From Planctomycetaceae bacterium (GTDB lineage Bacteria > Planctomycetota > Planctomycetia > Planctomycetales > Planctomycetaceae): a DNA stretch of 61,818 nucleotides. How positions within the stretch are numbered: position 1 is the stretch's first letter; each line of letters opens with the position of its first letter. The stretch covers positions 1 through 61,818 of the forward strand of contig JACCRE010000211.1 of the NCBI GenBank assembly GCA_013813775.1, written 5' to 3'. Shown piece by piece: positions 33,416 to 40,117 of the stretch. Below the pieces are notes generated by a model. That model saw only the letters and a program-made list of their open reading frames with translations. It was not told the DNA's origin and made no database searches. The position numbers and the translations under genes were made by a program.

Positions 33416-35020
33416 GTGGATGACTTCGACGTCCTCCGTCGCGAACACAAATTGGCTCGCTTGGAGAATCACATTCTCCGGGAGTTCGTGAGCCAGGCAC
33501 AGCCCGAGCAGGCGATCGAATTGCTGTTGCGGCGATTCGTTCCCAAGCCCGAGCGCGCCTTCGCCGCACTGATCGAGCGCGGATCCGCCGGCACCACATG
33601 TGCGTTCAGCCGCGGTCTCTCGGAGGAATCGGCGCAATCGCTGCTACTCTCGGAGGCTGAGCATGCCATCGTACAGCAGGCCCGGATGCTGACCCTCGAA
33701 GGCGCGTCGATCGATGACAGTTCATTGGTCGCGGGACTGACGCAAGCCGACCGCGCGAAAATCAGGACTCTGCACCTGATCGCGGTCGGCGAACCGAGTC
33801 AGCCGATCGGCGTGTTCGCGACCACGGCGCTTTATCCCACGGGAGCGTCGGCGGGACGGCAAGCGTCGCTGGCGAAACGCCTCGTCGCGGGCGTCACGGC
33901 CAGGCTGCGAGGCGAACGCGCGTTGCGTGAGCGTGAAGCCGAGTTGCGTCTCACGAGCGAGATGCTCGACCTGCGCGCCGTGGCCGATCAGCGGTACGGC
34001 AATCCCGTCGGTCTGATCGAGGCGTTTCTCGCCGCGCTCGCCCCGAAGGTCGCCGCCGATGCCGCGGCGCTCTTTCTCTTCGCGCGAGACGGCTCGACTC
34101 CCGGTCCTGCGGTGGCGCGGTTCGGCGGCCCCGAAGTGCCCGGCGTTTCGGCCAGATGGAAGCAGTATGAGGAAACGCTCGCGCGGTTCGCCGTTGCCGT
34201 CGATCGGCCGCGGGCGATCGACGCGAAAGAACTGCCGCGCTACGGGATCGAGTCGCTGATGGGATCGGTCCTGCTCTTGCCGCTGCGCCGTGACGATCAG
34301 GTGATCGGCGTGACGGTGTTGTCGCGGGGTAAGCCGATTCCGCTGACTCCGATGGAACAGAGCCTGGCGACATGGGCCGCCGAGTTTCTGGCTCATGCCA
34401 TTCCCCGCGTGCTGAGCCAGGCCGTGTTCGAGCGGCAGGCCCGGCAGGACGGGCTGACGGGGCTCGCCAACCGCCGAGAGTGGGACCGTTGTTACTCCGC
34501 GGCGTTCGACGAGGCGTTTCGGACCGGCGCGCCGGTCTCGATTCTCCTCTGCGACCTCGACCGCTTCAAAGTGCTTAACGACACGTTCGGCCACCGCGCC
34601 GGCGACGAGACATTGCGGATCGTCGCCAGAACCTTTCAAGACCAAGTGTTTCGCACCCGCGCCTCGGATCCCGCGCTCATCGCTCGCTACGGCGGCGAAG
34701 AACTCGCCGTCCTGCTGCCCGGCTTCGAGGCGGCGGGCGCATTCCGCATCGCTGAGGCGATTCGTCAGGCCGTGCAGGAAACAGTCGTTTCAACGGATGG
34801 AAATGAGTTACGCGCGACGGTCAGCATCGGCCTGGCGACTTTTCCGGCGCATGCGGACTCGGCGGAAGTACTCGTCGCCCGAGCCGACATGGCGCTGTAT
34901 GAAGCGAAGATGACCGGCCGCAACCGCGTTTGCTCCGCCGGACCTTTGGACCGGCCCGCCCCGGCCGAACGGCCGTCCTCGCGACGAACGGTGCGACACG
35001 ATCCCAGCCTGTTCAAGTGA
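33416..35020 (+). CDS. GAF-GGDEF diguanylate cyclase
   Basis: A 534-residue cytoplasmic signalling protein expected to make cyclic di-GMP. An N-terminal region (residues 1-170) resembles a GAF-like sensor and ends in a coiled-coil linker (GERALREREAELRLTSEML). A second GAF-like domain covers about 180-330. The GGDEF domain starts at RQARQDGLTGLANRREWDR, with metal-binding DLDRFKVLNDTFGHRAGDE and the active-site RYGGEEL. The RASD segment upstream has two extra residues before GGEEL compared with a standard I-site, so product inhibition is uncertain. Start GTG 33416. Confidence 0.92.
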   Translation: MDDFDVLRREHKLARLENHILREFVSQAQPEQAIELLLRRFVPKPERAFAALIERGSAGTTCAFSRGLSEESAQSLLLSEAEHAIVQQARMLTLEGASIDDSSLVAGLTQADRAKIRTLHLIAVGEPSQPIGVFATTALYPTGASAGRQASLAKRLVAGVTARLRGERALREREAELRLTSEMLDLRAVADQRYGNPVGLIEAFLAALAPKVAADAAALFLFARDGSTPGPAVARFGGPEVPGVSARWKQYEETLARFAVAVDRPRAIDAKELPRYGIESLMGSVLLLPLRRDDQVIGVTVLSRGKPIPLTPMEQSLATWAAEFLAHAIPRVLSQAVFERQARQDGLTGLANRREWDRCYSAAFDEAFRTGAPVSILLCDLDRFKVLNDTFGHRAGDETLRIVARTFQDQVFRTRASDPALIARYGGEELAVLLPGFEAAGAFRIAEAIRQAVQETVVSTDGNELRATVSIGLATFPAHADSAEVLVARADMALYEAKMTGRNRVCSAGPLDRPAPAERPSSRRTVRHDPSLFK

Positions 35021-35091
35021 GATCGGCCGAACGACGGAGCGACCAATCGAACCGGCCCGGCGCCCGACGACGTTTCATGCCGAAGTCCGCT

Positions 35092-36189
35092 TCACAGCCC
35101 TTTCGCCGCGTCGTTGATCATGCCGATATAGAAGCTCGCGAGACTGAGGATCAGGAAGATGATGAACGCCGCCACGATCAACCAGATGCCGACTCCAGAG
35201 GCGATCACGAGCGCCGCCAGACTGCGACGGGCGTCGGCTTCGAGCTTCGGACTGAGCCGTTCGAGTGTCTCCGGAATCGTGCCGGAGGTGTCGGCGACTT
35301 CGACGGTCTGAATGTACGTTTCCGGAAAGAGTCCCGTCGCCGCCAGGGCGACCGGCAGTTCCTCGCCCGACCGCACCATCGCCACGACTCGTGGAATTTC
35401 GCCGGCGAACGCTCCGTTTGATGTCGCCCGTAGACTCGTGTCGAGGCACTTGTCGAGACCCATCCCCGTCTGCTGAGTGAGGGCCAGTGCCCATGAAAAA
35501 CGCGCCAGGGCGAAGGACCGCAAGCAGCCGCCGACGGCGGGAATCTTCAGCAGGATGGGGTCCAGTTTCCGTTTCGCGGCGTCGTTGGCCGACACAAGCT
35601 TGAAGCCGATGAACAAGACGGCGATCGTACCGAATGTCATCGTGAGCCAGAGGATCGCGCCGCTTGGCCCGACCAACCCCCAGCCGAGAATGTCGATGGA
35701 GTCGCCGCCTTGCACGGCGGCGATCCAGCCCAGGATCAGAATCAGCAGGGCGATGATCAGAATCGCCGCAACAAGCTGGAAAACAGGCCAGGCGATCGCG
35801 CCGATGAAGACCCGCCGCATCTTGACGAGATTGTCGTAGTGCTCGGCGAGATGCTTCAGGATCTCGGGAAGTTGCCCGGTCTGCTCGGCGACCGCGATCA
35901 TTTCGCCAGCCAGCGGAGGGAACTCCTCGCGACCGGCCACCGACGATGCGAAATCTTCACCGCGCTGCAGATCGGTGTCGATCGCCTGCAGCGCGGCTTT
36001 CGCTTTGGGATGGCTCGTGTTTCTCGCCGCCGTTCGCAACGCCGTCAGAATCGGCACGCCGGCGTCGAGCATTGTCGCCAGATTGCGGCAGAGATCCGCA
36101 AGCGGCCGGTTCGGAATCTGGGGCGAGAACAAGGCGGCGGTGCTGAGTGGTGAGTCGAGACGCCTGAATGGTAGGTTATCCGGCCGCAT
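35092..36189 (-). CDS. Type II secretion/type IV pilus inner-membrane protein (GspF/PilC family)
   Basis: A 365-residue platform protein with two T2SSF domains: about residues 28-150 (LADLCRNLATMLDAGVPILT, EMIAVAEQTGQLPEILKHLA) and 225-350 (ARFSWALALTQQTGMGLDKC, VEVADTSGTIPETLERLSPK). Membrane helices follow each (LVAAILIIALLILILGWIAA and GIWLIVAAFIIFLILSLASF). ATG 36189 starts just before the first domain. No other secretion or pilus gene is nearby, so it is an orphan component, possibly of a system encoded elsewhere. Confidence 0.9.
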   Translation of the reverse strand: MRPDNLPFRRLDSPLSTAALFSPQIPNRPLADLCRNLATMLDAGVPILTALRTAARNTSHPKAKAALQAIDTDLQRGEDFASSVAGREEFPPLAGEMIAVAEQTGQLPEILKHLAEHYDNLVKMRRVFIGAIAWPVFQLVAAILIIALLILILGWIAAVQGGDSIDILGWGLVGPSGAILWLTMTFGTIAVLFIGFKLVSANDAAKRKLDPILLKIPAVGGCLRSFALARFSWALALTQQTGMGLDKCLDTSLRATSNGAFAGEIPRVVAMVRSGEELPVALAATGLFPETYIQTVEVADTSGTIPETLERLSPKLEADARRSLAALVIASGVGIWLIVAAFIIFLILSLASFYIGMINDAAKGL

Positions 36190-36292
36190 ACTCGCTGACC
36201 AGCGGCATGCGTTACGAAGATAACGATCCCGCGACGTCGGTCGAGTGCGCAACTCGCTCGCTGCCGTGTTCCCGATTGCCGAATGACCGTCG

Positions 36293-37147
36293 ATGGACTT
36301 TCTCGGACTGGCTGGAAAAACGATTCTCGTGCTGGGGGCCGCGAATCGGAAGAGCGTCGCATGGCATGTCGATCGCGTGCTCCGCGAGGCCGGCGCGAAC
36401 GTCATCCACAGCGTGCGCAGCGAGCAGCGGCGCGAGTCGCTGCGAAAGCTGCTCGGATCGGACGCTCCGATCTTCGTGTGCGACGTCGAACGACAGGAGG
36501 AGATTGAGAGGCTGCGGGAGGACGTGGGGGCGTGGATCAGGGGATTGGGAGAAGGGGAGACGGGGGGAGGGGGAGAAGGGGGAAACCCATCGCCGAAGCT
36601 GCATGGACTCGTGCATTCGATTGCGTTTGCGGACTACTCAGCAGGGTGGTTGCCCTTTCACGAGACGCCGAGAGCGGCGTTCTTGCAGGCCGTGGACGTC
36701 TCCTGCTTCTCGCTCATCGCCGTCGCGAACGCTTTCAAGGATCTCCTCGATAAGACCGACGGCAGCGTCGTGACGATCTCCATTTCGACCACGCGGATGG
36801 CCGCCGAGAACTACGGCTACATGGCTCCCGTCAAAGCCGCCCTGGATTCGGCCGTTTGCTTTCTGGCGAAGTCCTTCGCTGAAATCGGCCGTGTTCGCTT
36901 CAACGCCGTCGGCCCGGGCTTGCTGAAATCGAGCGCGTCGGCGGGCATCCCCGGCTACGTCGAAAGCTATCTCTTCGCTGAAAAGGCGACCCTGCGCAAG
37001 GAAGCCGTGCGGACGGATGAAGTCGCGAATGCCGTCGCTTTTCTATTGTCGCCACGGTCGAGCGGCATCAATGCCCAGCACCTCGTGATCGACGCCGGCA
37101 TGGGCATCAATTACTTCGATCGCGAGATCGTCGGCAGCCTGAAGTAA
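36293..37147 (+). CDS. fabI: Enoyl-[acyl-carrier-protein] reductase (NADH), FabI type
   Basis: Catalyses the last reduction in fatty-acid elongation. It has 284 residues with FabI landmarks: [20 protein letters not shown] (cofactor loop), [14 protein letters not shown] and the catalytic Tyr-x6-Lys in [12 protein letters not shown], then [20 protein letters not shown] and [15 protein letters not shown]. Residues about 79-99 ([16 protein letters not shown]) are a Gly/Glu-rich insertion in a surface loop, encoded by a purine-only tract. It is divergent from the GspF gene and followed 30 bases later by an FGGY kinase. Confidence 0.9.
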   Translation: MDFLGLAGKTILVLGAANRKSVAWHVDRVLREAGANVIHSVRSEQRRESLRKLLGSDAPIFVCDVERQEEIERLREDVGAWIRGLGEGETGGGGEGGNPSPKLHGLVHSIAFADYSAGWLPFHETPRAAFLQAVDVSCFSLIAVANAFKDLLDKTDGSVVTISISTTRMAAENYGYMAPVKAALDSAVCFLAKSFAEIGRVRFNAVGPGLLKSSASAGIPGYVESYLFAEKATLRKEAVRTDEVANAVAFLLSPRSSGINAQHLVIDAGMGINYFDREIVGSLK

Positions 37148-37177
37148 CAGTATGGCGCTCTCCATGAAGGTCGTTCC

Positions 37178-38626
37178 ATGCCCGTCGCTCTCGGTCTCGA
37201 TCTTGGCACGACATCGATCTCGGCGGTCGCCGTGGCCCAGGACGGCCGCCTCGTCGGGCGAGTGACGAAAGCTCATCGGGCGGATGTGAGCGGACTGCCC
37301 TCCGGTCATGCTGAGCAATCTCCGACGACGATCCTCGATGTCGCTCTCGAGGCGCTGCGAGAGATCGCGGATGCCCTGACCCAGACGCCGGTGTGTCTGG
37401 GCATCACGGGACAGATGCACGGCGTCGTCTTGACCGACGAGACGCTCACGCCGCTCTCGAATCTGATCACCTGGCAGGACAAACGACCGCTCGAAATCGC
37501 CGGCGACGGCACGACGTGGCTCGAACGCTTTCGATCGCTCTGCAATGACGCAGCGGTGCGGCGGACCGGATGCAACCCGTCGGCGGGGTATCTCGGCGTG
37601 ACGCTGTTCACGCTCGATGGTCGTGGAGATTTGCCCGTCGCCGCCCGAAACGCGTTGCTGCTCGCCGACTGGGTCGCGGCCACGCTCGCCGCCGCGAAAC
37701 CGCTGACCGATCGGACAAACGCGGCTTCAACCGGCCTCTATGATCTCGAGCAGGATGCGTGGTCGTCGATCGTCGATGACACGGGAGTCTTGCGTGCGTT
37801 GTTGCCGGATATCGCCGAAAGCGGTGCGATCCTCGGCGGGCTGAACCACGATTTGGCCGCGAAAGCCGGCCTACCCATCGGTCTTCCGATCGCTTGCGCG
37901 ATCGGCGATCACCAGGCGGCAGTTCTGGGAAGCCTTCCTGCCGGTGAGAGCGCGGTGCACATCAACATCGGCACCGGCGGGCAAGTCAGCCTGCCGGTTT
38001 CACGGTTCCTCCGAACGGCCACGAGCGACACCCGCTATTTGCCAGACGGAAGGTATCTGCTCGTCGGCGCCGGACTCGCCGGGGGCGACGCGTATGCATG
38101 GGTTCGGCGAACGGTCTCGGAATGGCTTTCGGCCTTCGGTGTCGAACGATCCGATGACGAAGTGTTCGAGACGCTGAATCGGCTTGCCGAGCGCGTGCCG
38201 CCCGGCTGCGAAGGTCTGCGCGCCGAGCCTTTCTTTCGCGGCACCCGTCGTGAACCGGAACGTCGAGCGGTCTTCAGCGGCGTGTCGGGTGAAAACTTCT
38301 CACCTGGGCATGTCGCGAGGGCCGTGTTCGAAGGCATCGCCGCGGCACTCGCCGGTTTCGCCGATGATCATGCACGACGTCCAGAAGTCGCCGATCGGTT
38401 CGGTCGCGTGATCGCGACGGGAAACGCGGTGCGGCGAAACCCGCTGCTGGCGGCGAGCCTCGCGCGAGCGTTCCAACTGCCCGTGTTTACGTCGGAACAT
38501 GAGGAAGAGGCGGCCTACGGGGCGGCGGTGCTCGCCGGCCTGAGAGCGGGCGTCTGGAAGGATTTGACGGAGGTCGGCGCGACATTTCGGCTCATTCAGG
38601 CGGCTGCGCCGTCCGATACGAATTAA
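37178..38626 (+). CDS. FGGY-family carbohydrate kinase, sedoheptulokinase-like
   Basis: A 482-residue sugar kinase with the FGGY two-domain fold: phosphate loop ALGLDLGTTSISAVAV, catalytic region CLGITGQMHGVVLTDE, NLITWQDKRPLE, the second-domain IACAIGDHQAAVLGSLPAGE, and the ATP-binding HINIGTGGQVSLP and VIATGNAVRRNPLLAASLAR. The GQMHGVV pattern is more like sedoheptulokinase than xylulokinase, but specificity is inferred. It is followed by a heptosyltransferase-like gene, which fits a seven-carbon-sugar theme. Confidence 0.85.
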   Translation: MPVALGLDLGTTSISAVAVAQDGRLVGRVTKAHRADVSGLPSGHAEQSPTTILDVALEALREIADALTQTPVCLGITGQMHGVVLTDETLTPLSNLITWQDKRPLEIAGDGTTWLERFRSLCNDAAVRRTGCNPSAGYLGVTLFTLDGRGDLPVAARNALLLADWVAATLAAAKPLTDRTNAASTGLYDLEQDAWSSIVDDTGVLRALLPDIAESGAILGGLNHDLAAKAGLPIGLPIACAIGDHQAAVLGSLPAGESAVHINIGTGGQVSLPVSRFLRTATSDTRYLPDGRYLLVGAGLAGGDAYAWVRRTVSEWLSAFGVERSDDEVFETLNRLAERVPPGCEGLRAEPFFRGTRREPERRAVFSGVSGENFSPGHVARAVFEGIAAALAGFADDHARRPEVADRFGRVIATGNAVRRNPLLAASLARAFQLPVFTSEHEEEAAYGAAVLAGLRAGVWKDLTEVGATFRLIQAAAPSDTN

Positions 38627-38745
38627 GAGTCACTCGCGATCATGCGCGTCGGATCGGTCTTGCAGCCGGCGGCTGCGAACACCTATGGTCTGCGGCTTGC
38701 CAGTGGGCCGGCTCCTCATCTCGCCCACCGGCCGAGCCGACCGCC

Positions 38746-39861
38746 ATGCCCGTCTTCACCGGCCTCGACCCGCGTCGAATCTGCATCATCAAGCCGAGCG
38801 CGCTCGGCGACGTGGTGCAGTCGTTGCCGCTGCTTGATCCGCTCCGCGCGCGTTTTCCGAAGGCATCGGTGAGCTGGGTCATCGGCAAGGGCCTCGGCAG
38901 CCTGCTCGAAGGACACGCCGGGATCGACGAACTCATTGAGTTCGATCGGAAAGGCGGCGTGCGTGGGCTCGTCTCGCTGTTACGGACGCTGCGATCCCGC
39001 AAGTTCGACGTGGTGTTCGACCTTCAAGGCCTGTTCCGGACCGGTCTGATGACCTGGTCGACGGCCGCACCCGTTCGGATCGGCTTGCACACGTCGCGCG
39101 AGGGTGCGCACCGCTCCTATACGTCGGTCGTTGATGGCACGGGACGCGACGTGCCCGCGCGGCTCCGCTGCGGGCGTGTCATCGATGAAATCACGAGGGA
39201 CGAGACAGTTGTCGGCACGGCGCCGAAGAGGCCTCTTGAGAACTCCCGTTCATCGGCATCCGAATCGTCCGGCCTGCCGCTGACGATCGCCGACCGCGCG
39301 TTCGCGACGCAGCGGCTGAAATCGCTCACACAACCGGTTCTCGCCATCTGCCCCGGTGCTCGCTGGGCGACGAAACGCTGGCCGGCCCGCAATTTCGCGG
39401 CGCTTGCCGCTCGTGCACATCGTCAATTTGGCGCGGCCGCGATGATTCTTGGAGGGCCGGATGAACAGAAACTCGGACAGCGCGTCGAGCACCACCTCAG
39501 GGAACTGATGCCGTCATCCGCCATCGTCAACCTCGTCGGCGGAACGACGCTGCGACAGCTCGCCGCCGTGTTGGAAGGCAGCACGTGGGTGGCCGCGAAC
39601 GACAGCGGCCCGATGCATCTCGCGGACGCCGTCGGCACGCCGGTGCTCGGACTATTCACCTGCACGAGCCCCTGGCTGAGCGGTCCGCCGCTCGATCGGC
39701 ATGAGTTGATCTCGACTCGCATGCTCTGCGCAGCGAGCTACCACAAGTCCTGCCCGTTCTCCGGCGCAAAGCACCACGCCTGTCTCGGCGAGTTAGGCGT
39801 CGATCGCGCCTGGGTCGGTTTCGTGCGGCTTGTCGCGAAGAGCCGTCGTCAGGCGGCGTGA
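38746..39861 (+). CDS. Glycosyltransferase family 9 (ADP-heptose:LPS heptosyltransferase-like)
   Basis: A 371-residue GT-B enzyme that would add heptose to lipopolysaccharide core or a similar glycan at the inner face of the inner membrane. GT9 landmarks are RICIIKPSALGDVVQSLPLL at the N-terminus, FDVVFDLQGLFRTGLMTW, ICPGARWATKRWPARNFAAL and ANDSGPMHLADAVGTPVLGL. The C-terminal CPFSGAKHHACLGEL is typical of family members. Residues about 160-185 are a low-complexity linker. It lies 119 bases after the sedoheptulokinase-like gene on the same strand. Confidence 0.9.
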   Translation: MPVFTGLDPRRICIIKPSALGDVVQSLPLLDPLRARFPKASVSWVIGKGLGSLLEGHAGIDELIEFDRKGGVRGLVSLLRTLRSRKFDVVFDLQGLFRTGLMTWSTAAPVRIGLHTSREGAHRSYTSVVDGTGRDVPARLRCGRVIDEITRDETVVGTAPKRPLENSRSSASESSGLPLTIADRAFATQRLKSLTQPVLAICPGARWATKRWPARNFAALAARAHRQFGAAAMILGGPDEQKLGQRVEHHLRELMPSSAIVNLVGGTTLRQLAAVLEGSTWVAANDSGPMHLADAVGTPVLGLFTCTSPWLSGPPLDRHELISTRMLCAASYHKSCPFSGAKHHACLGELGVDRAWVGFVRLVAKSRRQAA

Positions 39862-39884
39862 GGCGCTTTGAGGTTCGGACCAAA

Positions 39885-40069
39885 CTCCCCTCTCCCTCGG
39901 GAGAGGGGCCGGGGTGAGGGGCGAGGCGGACGTGCCACGTCGCTTGCGTTCGCTCGCAGGGTGGTCGTCGAGCCCGAGTGATATAGGAATGAAGCGGCAG
40001 GGCATCCCCTCACCCCTGTCCCCTCTCACCCCTGTCCCCTCTCCCCAGAGGCCCCAGAGGAGAGGGGGA
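39885..40069. repeat. REPIN-like palindromic element, intergenic copy
   Basis: The 5' arm contains ctctccctcgggagagg (from about 39889) with a G-rich tail. The 3' arm (about 40007-40066) contains the complementary C-rich sequence and a palindromic end. An internal cccctcacccctgtcccctc unit is duplicated. This is the same family as the three copies inside ileS, here in the spacer between the convergent GT9 and uvrA genes. Confidence 0.8.
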
Positions 40070-40117
40070 CTGGATTCGTGCGCCGCTTCAGAGCGGTGAC
40101 GGTTTTGTCCCGACCTC

